Positions 21,701 through 31,705 of a DNA stretch of 31,705 bases are shown piece by piece (positions within the stretch are counted from its first letter, which is position 1; the number at the start of each line of letters is the position of its first letter). Source of the stretch: Parachlorella kessleri (taxonomy: Eukaryota > Chlorophyta > Trebouxiophyceae > Chlorellales > Chlorellaceae); the NCBI GenBank assembly GCA_001598975.1, contig BBXU01000742.1, positions 1 to 31,705 on the forward strand, written 5' to 3'. The translations under genes were made by a program, and so were the position numbers. Under the pieces are notes generated by a model. It worked only from the letters and a program-made list of their open reading frames with translations, made no database searches and was not told where the DNA came from.

Positions 21701-22495
21701 CAGGAATCAGGTTGGTGAAAGGAAGTCCTCCTGCCAGCAGACTCGAGGTGCTGGTCTTGCCAGGGCGCACCCTCAGCACGGCTCACTCGATCACTGCAGC
21801 TGCTCAACCCCCAACAAGCAGCAGAGGTGCAAGCTATACAAGCGGCTCACCATGCACCAGCTTGGTAGAGCGGGAGCTGGTCCCTGCTGCAAAATCCTCT
21901 CTCTCCACAAGCGCCACTTTCAGCCCCCTGCAGCACGGCGCCTGCACCGGGCCTCTCAATGCCTGACGCCGCCCGCCAACTTCCCACACATTTGTTCACG
22001 ATACACGTTTTTACATGTTTACAGTGAGGCTGCAGCAAGCCTACCTTAGAATCGACTGCTGCCTACCCTGCTGCAGCACGCCCGGAGGAAGACAGTGCAG
22101 CAAGCGTGCGTCCCGCCCAGGTGCTGCGTACACTACAGGGCAGTGCATCCCCCACAGGCTAAAGAACTGCAGATTAGCATCCCACGCCACTGAGGGCGGG
22201 CTGACGGGGCAACAAGCTCGCACCTGGTCGCAGCATCTACCGCACAGCCTGTGCCCGTGGCGCCACCTCCTACAATGAGCACATCATATGGGCTGTTGGG
22301 CGTGCCCTCAGCCAGCCGCCGCAGCTGTTCCCGCCTAGCGGGCACCTGGTCTAGCCAAGCCACCCTGGCGGCTCTGGCCTGGTAGCTGAGGGCTGGCTGC
22401 ATGGACAGCGGCTCGGTGCTGTTAGCAAAGGCCAGGCCAGCGCCGGCCACGCCCAGCACCAGCACCCCGCCTTTAACCAGGCTGCGCAGCCTCAT
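15734..22495 (-). CDS. SDP6-like: FAD-dependent glycerol-3-phosphate dehydrogenase, mitochondrial (SDP6/GPD2 type)
   Basis: It oxidises glycerol 3-phosphate to dihydroxyacetone phosphate and passes electrons to ubiquinone at the mitochondrial inner membrane. Exons in order: 22495-22224, 21927-21851, 21600-21464, 21079-20900, 20618-20502, 20219-20104, 19828-19740, 19407-19324, 18791-18667, 18183-18048, 17824-17679, 17227-17158, 16881-16771, 16406-16309, 15877-15734 (1902 nt, 633 aa, all phases consistent). The N-terminus has a basic start and hydrophobic stretch (residues 1-25) fit for mitochondrial targeting. The FAD-binding GGGATG lies at 76-81. Family landmarks follow in order: [74 protein letters not shown] and the C-terminal [20 protein letters not shown]. 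There are no EF-hands, unlike animal GPD2. The length matches plant SDP6. It appears intact. Confidence 0.96.
18619..18657. repeat. Short tandem repeat next to a splice donor
   Basis: GTGATAATAAATAATA occurs at 18619-18634 and again at 18642-18657, separated by a G run. It lies in the dehydrogenase intron just inside the splice donor that follows exon 18791-18667. Confidence 0.7.
20199..20301. repeat. Duplicated 3' splice-site segment in the dehydrogenase gene
   Basis: The segment ACCACCTTGCCACTGCCATC continuing to CTGCAGT (about 20200-20227), which is the start and acceptor of exon 20219-20104, recurs at about 20274-20301 with one insertion and one substitution. Between the two copies a GGCAGTTTAC-type unit repeats two to three times (20233-20256). 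On the minus strand the extra acceptor comes first. Confidence 0.75.
21115..21195 (-). pseudogene. Degenerate partial copy of a dehydrogenase exon
   Basis: On the minus strand 21190-21162 encodes PCYHWWEV, matching PCYQWWEV at the start of the functional exon at 21079. The match resumes further on with GCCTGGGGCC and a GGAGCCACCATGTGTC block, which equal the exon's GCCTGGGGCC and GGAGTCACTATGTGTC, after an internal deletion. The copy lacks an AG acceptor at the matching place. It lies in the intron just upstream of the real exon. Confidence 0.7.
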
Positions 22496-23445
22496 CCTGC
22501 TGGGATGCTAAGCTTACGCCAGGGCTGAGGATGCCAAATTGGAGGGCTCAAGAGTCTGTGACCCAGGTCAAGTAAGCGGCCTGGTGTCTGCAGCAGGCTG
22601 TTGGGGGCGAGTGCAATGGCGAGGAAAGGAAAGGTTGCCTTGCCTACAGCAGTGTTGGGCAGTGCTATTTTGTTAGTCCTTGTGATGGGTGGCAAGTCGT
22701 ATTGTCTCGGGATCTATACTCACTTAAAAAGCATGACTGACAGGTCATGAACAGTTCCTTACCTCGGATCAGCCCGCTGTGCAACGCTTACCGCAACAAC
22801 TTTGGGATGCCAGTTTGGGGATGATCTGACAGCCTAGCACCACCTGTCAGATAGAAATGCAACTCGTATCAGTAGATATTGTACATTGTATTAACGATGT
22901 TCACAACACTTCCAGTTGAGGCGCGCGCATGAAAGTACAGCTGTCCTGCAAGATCCCTTGGACGACCGTGTGTTCCGTGCCGTAAATGCAGGGACCATAG
23001 AAGCATCACCAAAACTATTAATCAGGTCATTTCAACGATTACAAGAACAATCAGTGCCAATTATGGCGACTAGTGCAAGTGGCGCTGACTCCAGGTCACG
23101 TCTCTGGAGGGGAGTTTGCACCTGTCCCAGAAAGCCTTGAACTTTCCTCCTTTGATGACAGGGAAATCCTTCTTTGGTGACAGGGAGATCCTTCGTTTCT
23201 ACCAGTGCTGATATACAGACACAAGGTGTTTACATCACACCGGCTTCACTTGCAAGAAGTGGCAGTGGCGTAGGGTCTCGGACATCCGTTGTGCATGAAA
23301 CCTAATAGGAAGTACTGTTGGCGGCATCTCGACTCGCATCAACTAACTGCAAGTTGCATGGGCAACCAACCAAGAACTACAGGCCCATGTTTCTCGCTGC
23401 TTCCTAACCTGAACGCTTAGTTCAGTGTTAGGTACCAAGCGCATG
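22496..23445. other. Intergenic region between two minus-strand flavoprotein genes
   Basis: 950 bases between the monooxygenase stop (23446) and the dehydrogenase start (22495). TTACA at 23230-23234 reads TGTAA on the minus strand and suits the monooxygenase poly(A) signal, 212 bases past its stop. A + strand frame at 22916-23140 has no recognisable content. No clear TATA box was seen for the dehydrogenase. Confidence 0.45.
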
Positions 23446-26400
23446 TCACCTCCCCATAACAGTCCTTGCTGCATAGCACAGCTGCGACACCAAGGCACCT
23501 TCCTCAACCGCCGCCCCCTGCTGGCGGCTGCTCCTCCACCCTACATGACCATCTGGCCGCACCAGCAGCGCCGCATCAGGCGGCATCCCCCGCACTCGCT
23601 CCCATGCGCTGTCCACACTAATGGCCACCGCTACGCTTCTGCCACACTGCCTGCCCATGTCGTCTGCGCGTGCCGCTGCCCCAGGGCCGCTTACCACCAC
23701 CACAGGCCGGATAGGCACCCCGCTCTCGCTGCTGCTGCGTGCTGCAGCTGCCAGCCAGGTAGGCAGCATAGGGCTCTCAGACAGGAACAGCGTCAGCCCA
23801 GAGTGGCCCGCAGTGACTAGGTCTAGCGTGGAGATGCACCTTACATGGCCGACCGCTGCAAGGTCAAGGCTACCCGGCTGCTGCACTTTAATGGTGCAGT
23901 GTGGCAGGCGGGCCCCCGGCAGTGTGCAGGGCTCGTAGGGTGCCTCCCTTGTCCTCGGCCGGAGGTACTGCCGCAGGGCTGCCGCATCCTGTTCCGACCT
24001 ACAGGGTTAGCGAAAGGTCACACCTACCAGATCCTGCATGCGGTGGTTCGAGACAGGAAGGCCGCAGGTTCCCCATGGGAAGGTCCCACCGCTGGCAGCA
24101 GCCTCCTTCATTGTGCTGCACTAAGATGGTAGACAAGACTGTCCAAACTCACTTGCACACTGCCGCTCCCTGCTGGTGGTACACAAACCCCAGGTCCTCC
24201 TTGGGGAACTGCAGGCGTAGCGTCTCCCCACTGGAGAAGATCTCATCCAGGCGCCGTTGGCGCAGGCGACGCAGCGGGCCGCTGGCCGCCATGCCCAGGG
24301 AGAAGGCGGAGTTGAGGGCGGCGGCACGCAGCTCTGCGCCAGGGCAACAAACAGCTGCCTGTGCGCTGTGTTGCATACCTGTCTGCTACAAAAAAACACT
24401 GGAGAAACAACTGTGGACCAGGTCCGGGGCTACCACACCCAGGGCGGCGAGTGTGGAGCTGGATACAGCGACTCTCAGTCTACATGTGTCATGGAGGTTG
24501 GTGGGCTCAAGGCGGGTGATGGGTGCACTGCTTGCCATCACAGCTTTGGGCAAGGCAGGGTGTGAGACCCTTTGGAGAGCCACAGACAGGCCGAGCGGGG
24601 ACACCCAGAAAGCTGTCCTGCCCACAGATCTGGACATATCCCTTGCCTACAACATGCGCATGAGAGCTTGCAGGCAACATGAGGGGGTGCGGTCTACGCC
24701 AAGCAGTCCTACTAGCCCGCTCTGGACGCATCATCTGCTGAATGCGCAGACGCCTGCTTGGAGGTCTGAATGCAAGCCTCTGTCACCTCTGCCACCACCA
24801 AGAGAGAGCCACGCACCTCGCGGGAGGAATGAGAGAGCGGGGCTTGAGAGTGCACCGCTAACAGCATTTGCCGCATAGAAGTCCAACCCCATAGCCTGCA
24901 CCACAGGTGATTATGAGAAGCCACTTGGCCCGCGTTGGCTTGCTTCACCGCTCCACCGCCCCACTGAGGTGCCTTTGGTCACAGTGCCATGCCCGCAAAG
25001 ATCTGGGAAGGTACAGGGACAGTCTAGCCCAGGGAGAGCCCAAGATGGCTTTCCAGGTACACCAATAGCAGCAGGTCACTTACAAAACCGAAACAACCTG
25101 CCCTTGTTGCTGCCTACAATTTCATTGTTGTCACGACGACCACCCTTCACGCAAGTCTAGTGTAAGGCACGTTTGAATGACTGATTCAACAAGGGCAACC
25201 GCGCATGCACCCCGGCTTGCGCGCCCCTCAGCGCAACAGGGAAAGCACAGCATGGTCCACCACCGATGTCCAGAGAGAGCACAGCGCCTCCTCTTGCAGA
25301 GCACCGAGGACTCCACCAGTGTGGCAACCCACCGAGGGGACCTTGAGCTCCTCATAGAAGTTGTCAGCGCTGAGCTGCATGTTGGCCAGGCCCACGGGCT
25401 TGCGCTCGGGGGTGTAGGAGTCGAGGAGGCGGGGGGAAGCGGCGCCCTGTAGGACGGCCGCCAGCTTCCATGCAAGGTTGTGGGCGTCGCACACGCCCGT
25501 GTTCATCCCAAATGCTCCTGCGTGGGTACACACCACAGGGTCCCACATGTTTGAAGAGGGGCTAGCAGCGCACCATAGGTGCCCGCTCAAAAGTGGGGTT
25601 GCAGCGGTATGCACGTGCAAGTGGTCATGCAAAAGATATCTATTCTACGATTTGGGGGAGAGGTGGGCATCAGTAGGTAGTCAATACCACATACAATACT
25701 GCGAAGTGTCGTTTTGAGCCAGCTCGACTTTGGACGCATCGCTGCAGTTCCACACCCCAGCCACACACAAAGCCCGCTGTGGGGCTGCAATAGCCCAACC
25801 CTCCAAGACGTGCCATCTGATGCCAACCTGATTGCAGGGTTACCAGTCGTGTGCACTGTCTGTCGGGCTGGATGCAATAGTGTCGTGTGCTTTTTAGGGG
25901 TGGAGTCTTACCCACCAGAGGGAGGGAAGTGATGTGCGGCATCCCCTACCAGGAAAACCCGGCCCTTCTGATAGCTGCTAGCCACCCTGCCACTCATTGT
26001 CCAAGGCCGGATGGTCCTCACCTGCGGCGGCAACGATACGCTAATCCTACACAACCTCTCCGTCAGCTACTGACTGCCAGCTACTGACAATGTAGATTCA
26101 GTCATTCTCCAGGACTGCATACTGTCGCGTGCAGCAGTGCATTACCTACGGTGCAAAAATACACTGCTGCCCGCAAGTTGGATGCATGTGTCGTGCATGT
26201 CGGGGTTGTTCGTTTGTCCATAGCCGTGACATTCATACGGGGAGTGGGAGAAGCAGCGACCTGCTCCACACACCGACTGTCTATATGCATGCAATGTGCA
26301 CGAGATGTTTCGTCTGAGCATCCAAACACATGTGACCTCACTCAACGCTGGCTGGTTGCCTGCCACCCTATGCGACTGAAGGCTACTCACCTGTTCGTCC

Positions 26401-29289
26401 AGACTCGATACAAAGAGGGATACACTGGCAAATGAGACCCAGTTGGAACAGAAGAATAACAGCACCATCACCTCCAGCTTCAAGTCTGGCTTTCCTGCCA
26501 TGGTGCGCATCAGCTCCGCACACTTGGCAGCTGTGAAGTCCTCTGGCCGCTGGAGGGGAGGAAAGTATGGCACCTGCAGGTCAGTTGGAGACCAGATGAT
26601 ACTGCAACATTGCGTGATGGCATACCAAGGTGGACCACCGGAGTACTGCAGGGCAGCTCACAGGCACTGGCTGTGGGCGGGCTTAGTTAGGCAGGACCTC
26701 CCAGGGCTTAAGACCTCATAAGCATCAGCCAATCCCACCCGCATATGTTTATAGCGTCTTCCACTGAAATTTAGAGGAGGGCATGGCAGCCTTGTTGAAT
26801 TTGCTTGCAATTCTTGTGCCTTTGCAAGGTCCGGATGTGGCTGGACACAAGTGCTAACACGTACCCCAGCCCCTGCGTCACCCAAGCCGCACTACGCGGT
26901 CCACCAGCACTAGCAAGTGCAGAGGCCCAAATCACACCCCGCTCACCTGCGCTACGAATTCACCAGCGTCTATGTTGTGTGCTACAACCACCGCGATGGT
27001 GCTATTCCCAAACACAAAGTACAGCATGCCTTCCCGACCCTGCACCAGTCGCCCCAGCTACAACACAAGGGGGAGCAGGAGGTTCTTGAATACATAGCCG
27101 CGGTTCTTCGGTGCAGGGGGACACTAGTATGCCCTGACAAAGGCAAGCGCAAGTCCCATACAGACAACCAGAAGAGACTAAACATGCTGGACCCTGTCAG
27201 CACTGCACAGTGTACTACTGCAGTTGCATGCTGCCACCCCACAGGGCACTTATGCCCAACACAGAAATATAACGGGACAGCGCCACGCTTGATACCAGGG
27301 GCAATCAATATCGCTGGCTCACTTCTGGAGAGGTGAAGTGCACATTTATGAGATGCTGGATGCCGCCAGGGCCTTCCATGCCTATACCCAGCTGGGTTCG
27401 AGTGCTACCCCGGGCCCCGTCTGCAGCTATGTAGTAGGGGCTGCGGACGCTGTAGGTCTCACCCTGTAAGCAGGAGAGGCGGAGTGACGCAACAAGTGCC
27501 CACAAGCAATTGAGGTGCTGGTCATTGCACCGCAAGCAGGTGCACCGGACACCTCGGCTAGTCATAGTAACCCGCAAGGACAGGCAAAGGGTCGCATGCA
27601 AGGGACTGGCCAACTGTATCAGGGAGCTGACGTGGCTTTCAAGTACCAGGTCAAGCACTGAAATGTAATGGAATAGTTTGAGTGAAATGGAATGGACTGA
27701 AATACCTCCATGCAGGAAACATGCAAGATCCGCTGCTCCCAGGCTTGCGCCACATCATATCGAGAACAAGCATCAGATTTGCGGTGCTCACCTGTGGCCC
27801 CTCCACACTGACTTTCACGCCCTCGCCGCTCTGCTCAAGCTGGGTCACCCTGTGGCCCATGCGCAGCGTGACCCCGGGGGCTGCCGCTGCCCGCTGGGCC
27901 ATCAAGGGCAGCAGCCTGTGCTGGGCTAGGTGAGACACTGGCTCAGGGCTGATGTCAGGCATGTAGGGTGTTGTCTGTCCCTGCAGCAGGATTCCGTGCT
28001 AGCCACACATCACTGACCTGGGTGGTGACGTCTCGAATGGGCATGATGGGGAATTCCAGCCTGAGCTGGCATAGGGCAAGCGGTGGGCTACAAGGTCTTG
28101 CCAGGTGGCAGTGTTCATAAGGATCAGTGGGACACCGTGATAGTGGGCAGGATGTACCATTGTTGCCCTAGGAGTAGCGCTGTCCTTCATGGCCAAATAC
28201 CTCACAAGCAGATGACAGGGCCTTGTGACACAGCAACAGCGCACACATGGCAAGTTCAGCTGGTGGGCAACCACCCCATACACCCATATGCCTACAGCTG
28301 ACAGACGAAATGCTGACACGTGCATGTGTTGCTAGCAAGCCAACCCGCCAATGTGAGCGGACAGATGCTCCTGACAGCCGGGAGCCATTCCCTGGTAGGC
28401 TGCATCGTGTGCATAGAAGAGAAGCGCACGACATCAGCTCACTGACCCACCACAGAGTAACAACAGTGCCCAGCAACCTCCCTGTCCCACCTTGAAATGA
28501 TCCACTGTGCCCAGCAGTTCCCCCGTCATTGTGCTGCAGTACACAAACCGCCGCCATTGATGCAGCGGGGGCACCAGCGCAGATACAGCGTTGGAGAGAC
28601 CTGCAAGCGCCCCATGAAGATAACATGACGGCTGTGGGCATTGCAGGGGGGGCGAGGCGCACCCCTTGCCGAGTTTCATGCATTGGAGCACAAAGTGCGA
28701 CTGCCTTGGCCTAGCAGCCCTCAAGAACAGTTGAAGAGAGAAGCATGCAGCCCTGCAACCCTTGCGCAGCGGCAAGGCCTTTACAATGCAGCCTCCATCC
28801 GATTCAAGCCTGCCCAACAAAGCAGACGGGCCTGCGACAGGCCGGCTGCCTCCCCTGCGCACCATCCAGCCCCCGGAAAACCTCCATGGCCCGCATATTA
28901 ATGAAGTGAGCCTGCGGGTGGTCTGTCAGCTGCGCCGCCCGCTCCAGCACCAGCGATGGGACCCCATACTTGGACAGCAGCATGGCAGCTGTGAGGCCGG
29001 TGGGACCCCCACCCGAAATGACAACAGGCCAGGACTCTGTGCTGCCCGCTGGCTTTGCTGTTCCTCTGCTGGACGGTGCTGCTGCTGCTGCTGCTGCTGC
29101 TGCTGAGACCTTGGCTGCGCCGCCAGGAGCAGCCCCTGCATCTGTTGACAGTGGCTGGCGTGGCCAGCTGCACTGTTTGCCGCTGGTGAGCAAAGAGCTG
29201 CAGGAGCCCCCCAGGGACGGGGCATTGGTGAGGAAGAGGCACCACAGCCGAGGTGCCGCTGCCGCGGAGGCTTGCCGTGTGCAAAGCAT
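23446..29289 (-). CDS. FAD-dependent aromatic-ring monooxygenase (phenol hydroxylase/MhpA family)
   Basis: Such enzymes hydroxylate phenolic rings using NAD(P)H and oxygen; the substrate here is unknown. Exons in order: 29289-28863, 28600-28491, 28065-28018, 27980-27792, 27463-27323, 27057-26947, 26573-26472, 26021-25916, 25517-25333, 24895-24817, 24333-24152, 23988-23446 (2223 nt, 740 aa, phases consistent). The first ATG is at 29289. A Ser/Ala-rich presequence with a poly-Ala tract (about 65-72) precedes GGGPTG (93-98), so organelle import is likely. Landmarks follow: HLAQHRLLPLM, YYIAADGARG (the DG motif), VPYFPPLQRPEDF, the GDAAHHFPPSG flavin motif (402-412) with FGMNTGVCDAHNLAWKL, and GARLPH leading into a thioredoxin-like C-terminal domain with LLVRPDGHVGWR. 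The usual DGARS is DGARG here, and the usual GG after FPP is GA. The third exon (48 nt) is the least certain. The gene appears intact. Confidence 0.93.
29077..29105 (-). repeat. GCT/AGC triplet microsatellite coding for poly-Ala
   Basis: About nine GCT units on the + strand fall in the first exon of the monooxygenase. On the minus strand they encode GCA-type codons and give an Ala run in the presequence, between the putative targeting peptide and the FAD domain. Confidence 0.85.
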
Positions 29290-30567
29290 CAGGCTGGCTG
29301 ACGACAATGATGGTTATGGTGCGAGTCTCTGAGGCCTTCGTGTCTGCCGAGATAGCAATGAATGAGGGGCAACCCCCAGTGCTCCTGCTATGAGCTCCCG
29401 TATTACCAGCAACCGTCCCACACAGTTTTGCCGAAATTGCCTATACACTGTGTGCACTGCAAGTACAGAAAGATGATGCAATGATGTTTTGCACTGTCGG
29501 AACGCTTTTCTACACTGCCCCGACATGACAGACGAGCAGCACAGTGGGCCATCAGCCAAGGTGAAGAGCCCACAGCAGGTCAACCTCCTTGACCCTTCGT
29601 CGGCACAAATATCCTTGCTGTTCTTGCACCAGGTGAGGGTCACCCCTTCCCTTCGGCCTACCACCACACACGTCAACATAGTGCTCACCACAGGTTGATC
29701 AAATGCGTTGAGCCTGCTCAATTGTGCCGGCCTTGCTCGGTAGTACGCGTCTCTGCGAGGTTTTTCAAGCCCAAACTGTTGAGCTGCGCAGGAAGGGATG
29801 CCCATTTAAGCCATCGACAGGGCAAGGCGTACCATGGAATATGGCAACACAAGAAATTTAGTTGGGTATTGATGATGTGTAGTATATTCTTTGGGGTGTC
29901 GCATATGGTTTTCGGTGGTTCACTCAGAGAAGGCTGCCAGCGCCCTGGGGGATTTGATGTGTCATAGATTAGGTCACCCCAGGTACACCCCTCCCGCTAC
30001 CTTTCTAAACGTACACGGTTGTGCCAGTGTGCTTGCAGCTTGTCTTCCCTCCCTAATTTTCCCTGCTTTTTGACGCAGCTGGCACCCGCCACACTGCTGT
30101 CTGACCCCTTCCTGTCACATGCAGTTCCATCTTAGATTACAGTAGGAGTGTATAATTCCCACTTTGGGGTAATTCCCACTATGAAGGCTGTGGGCCACCC
30201 AGGAGGCTTTCTTGGGCTGAGGTTAGGGACTTGAGTTCACCTATGGGGGTACTGCTTGGGGCCATGGCCACATGCCAAGCATCACCATCCTGCCCATCTT
30301 AGTTTCTGTTCCACAGCCTTGTAGTTGACAGGACTACAGAGTTACAGAATTAACTAAACAGTGAGTGGGGAGAACAGGGGCGCACTCCCGCCAAAGGGGG
30401 TGTGACGACAGCTGGTGTTGCGTGCTTAGAAACGTTTCTTTTCTCTTTGAATAAGTGGAAGGCTTGTACTATGACCGATTTGCAAAGGTTGATCGAACAT
30501 CGGATCAGACATGCTCAGGATTAGAGGCAACAACAGAGACTCAATCGTCATAGTGTCAAAGCCTAGT
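29290..30567. other. Upstream of the monooxygenase and flank of the retroelement
   Basis: No gene is supported in these ~1.3 kb. Open frames on both strands lack recognisable motifs. A near-repeat of TAATTCCCACT at 30153-30163 and 30170-30180 was the only small structure seen. The monooxygenase promoter must lie at the left end, but no clear TATA box was found. Confidence 0.4.
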
Positions 30568-30647
30568 TGTTGGAAATAGGATAGTGTTACGCGTTTGGGG
30601 GCGCGACCTGCAGGGCACTGCACCCGCAAAGGTGTGCACCCGCTGAG

Positions 30648-30679
30648 CTCTGCACCCGCTGAGCTCTGCGGGTGCAGAG
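30648..30679. other. Perfect 12-bp inverted repeat with 8-nt loop
   Basis: CTCTGCACCCGC at 30648-30659 is the exact reverse complement of GCGGGTGCAGAG at 30668-30679. Its left arm overlaps a direct repeat of GCACCCGCTGAGCTCT. The hairpin sits about 30 bases upstream of the TATA box of the putative LTR. Confidence 0.9.
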
Positions 30680-30706
30680 GGCTGCACCCCGCGGCCCGCC
30701 CGTGCC

Positions 30707-30714
30707 TATAAATA
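30707..30714 (+). promoter_or_regulatory. TATA box of the putative LTR
   Basis: TATAAATA in a GC-rich setting, followed about 35 bases later by the TGTTCAC repeats. This placement fits the U3/R border of an LTR with transcription towards the right. Confidence 0.65.
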
Positions 30715-30745
30715 GCGCTGATTTCTCATTTTCCGGACTGTTCAA

Positions 30746-30798
30746 TGTTCACTGTTCACTGTTCACTGTTCACTGTTCACTGTTCACTGATTGTTCAC
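30746..30798 (+). repeat. TGTTCAC heptamer array
   Basis: Six perfect head-to-tail copies of TGTTCAC fill 30746-30787, and a seventh copy lies at 30792-30798 after a 4-base break. They fall where transcription of the putative LTR would begin, so they would be in the R region of the RNA. Confidence 0.95.
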
Positions 30799-31288
30799 TC
30801 GCAACTATTGATCGTCAATTGCGTATCGACTGTTCTCTGCTTACTCAATTATTGACTACTCCCGGATCATCCGTTCTCTGGCGGCGCAGTGAAACGCCCT
30901 TAAAAGCCAGGTATAGCAGCCAAGTGGTTATAACCCACTGCCTCAAGTAAGTGTCATCCTGTAAAAAGGCACATAAGTCGCCGGAAGTGCGCAGTAGCTG
31001 AAGGCCACAGCAGGCCCAGGTGATCAAAGGCATCTCCGGCTCACTAACCTCTCAAAGGGCCAAACGCGTCCCACACCGCCAAGTAAGTGACAGTCCGCAG
31101 AGCTCACAAGCCTGCGTTTCGATAGATCTTGCATTCTGCATCTGAGCATCCCCTTAGTCATCTGGGATCCTGAGAGAGACATGCAGTTGGGAGCACAGCT
31201 CGTCCGGAATCCCGTAACGGCCTCATCCACAAATAGAAACAGTACACACCCAGAAACACAAAAATTTTGTGGGTGCTGTCGCTTTTCT

Positions 31289-31306
31289 TGGCGCCCGAAG
31301 TGGGGC
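31289..31306 (+). promoter_or_regulatory. Primer-binding site for a lysine-tRNA-like 3' end
   Basis: TGGCGCCCGAAGTGGGGC is complementary to a tRNA end laid out as T-stem CCCAC, acceptor strand TTCGGGC, discriminator G and CCA. The opening TGGCGCCC is the one retroelements primed by tRNA-Lys use. The assignment to lysine comes from family knowledge; the alga's own tRNA genes are not in the window. Confidence 0.6.
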
Positions 31307-31705
31307 CACGGGAGCTGCTATTTCGTCAACTCTCACTGCCTTTGTGATCGACTTACGATCATATAAGCTTGTATTATTGACAGTCCCTTCCCTGAAGGCT
31401 GTCCCTTTTCTGCCCTACACCTGCAGGCTATATCTTCTTCCAGGAAGAGCCCTGCTTACTTCTTCTGCTCCCTGCTTTACAGGTGAGCAACAAGTCCCTC
31501 GTCAGGTGAGTAAGAGTGCTGGATTGGAATAGTTGTACTAGCATACCTCTCACTTGCTGACGGCAGGCAAGTTCTCTACACAGGCCGTACTGTCCAGGCT
31601 TGTTATATACTTCTATATTCTTGGGAAGGTCCCTACTACGAGACCTTCAACCCTACATATAATTACTGCCGCAGGCTTCTCCGGCCCGGCAAAGAAGACC
31701 TCATC

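Larger units (their letters stand above)
30568..31705 (+). mobile_element. 5' end of an LTR retrotransposon, cut by the window edge
   Basis: The element probably starts at 30568 with TGTTGGAAATAGGATAG, which has the TG start and resembles Ty1/copia LTRs. A TATAAATA box at 30707-30714 and short repeats follow. An 18-nt primer-binding site lies at 31289-31306. The LTR end is not clear: the last CA before the primer-binding site is at 31259-31260, and the TGTTGG start has no obvious inverted partner. No gag, protease or polymerase reading frame is visible in the remaining ~400 bases, so the coding part would lie right of the window. The class (copia or gypsy) cannot be fixed. Confidence 0.55.

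Noticed and set aside
23901..24878. 325-codon open frame on the + strand
   Set aside because: It crosses several minus-strand monooxygenase exons and introns and has no recognisable motif.
31269..31532. Frame starting at the primer-binding site region, 87 codons
   Set aside because: It has no ATG at its start, runs through the primer-binding site and shows no gag-like content.
1..31705. tRNA, rRNA, CRISPR or bacterial operon features
   Set aside because: GTTCGA strings near 24045 and 27396 lack cloverleaf context, there are no spaced CRISPR repeats, and the intron-rich genes rule out a bacterial source.

Overview
The window looks like nuclear DNA of a green alga, most likely a chlorophycean of the Chlamydomonas/Volvox/Haematococcus kind. 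Every recognisable gene is broken into many short exons by GT-AG introns (two candidate GC-AG introns). TGTAA, the usual green-algal polyadenylation signal, follows several genes. Several proteins are Ala-, Pro- or Ser-rich and secreted, as is common for algal matrix proteins. The species cannot be named from the sequence. I built the gene models by hand, joining exons so that splice phases match; all seven totals are exact multiples of three and end in a stop.

Layout, left to right. (1) Positions 1-765 hold a ~111-bp tandem repeat and the upstream region of the first gene. (2) 766-3159 (+) encodes a 215-aa secreted Ala/Ser/Gly-rich protein in eight small exons. (3) 3809-8283 (+) encodes an ~850-aa unrecognised protein built from about five copies of a ~75-aa helical repeat. 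(4) 8753-10540 (-) encodes a DEDDy 3'-5' exonuclease of the RNase D/WRN type with a C-terminal zinc finger. (5) 10672-12710 (-) and 13204-14886 (-) are tandem paralogues for secreted proteins with low-complexity N-terminal halves and a conserved Cys/Asn-containing domain. (6) 15734-22495 (-) is a complete 15-exon FAD-dependent mitochondrial glycerol-3-phosphate dehydrogenase (SDP6/GPD2 type). (7) 23446-29289 (-) is a complete 12-exon FAD-dependent aromatic-ring monooxygenase of the phenol hydroxylase/MhpA family with a thioredoxin-like C-terminus. (8) From about 30568 to the right edge lies the 5' end of an LTR retrotransposon on the + strand: a TGTTGG start, a TATA box, TGTTCAC repeats and an 18-nt primer-binding site matching a lysine-tRNA 3' end.

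The genes do not form a pathway. Two themes stand out. The first is a lineage of fast-evolving secreted proteins, namely the first gene and the tandem pair, which share a signal peptide, Ala-rich short exons and a C-terminal Ala-rich tail ending in Cys-stop. The second is small-scale exon and splice-site duplication, seen twice in the glycerol-3-phosphate dehydrogenase gene and as a possible decayed microexon in one of the paralogues. The best candidates for undescribed biology are the repeat protein at 3809-8283, the secreted paralogue family, and the 131-bp spacing between the 10672-12710 gene and the exonuclease, which may mark a dicistronic transcript.
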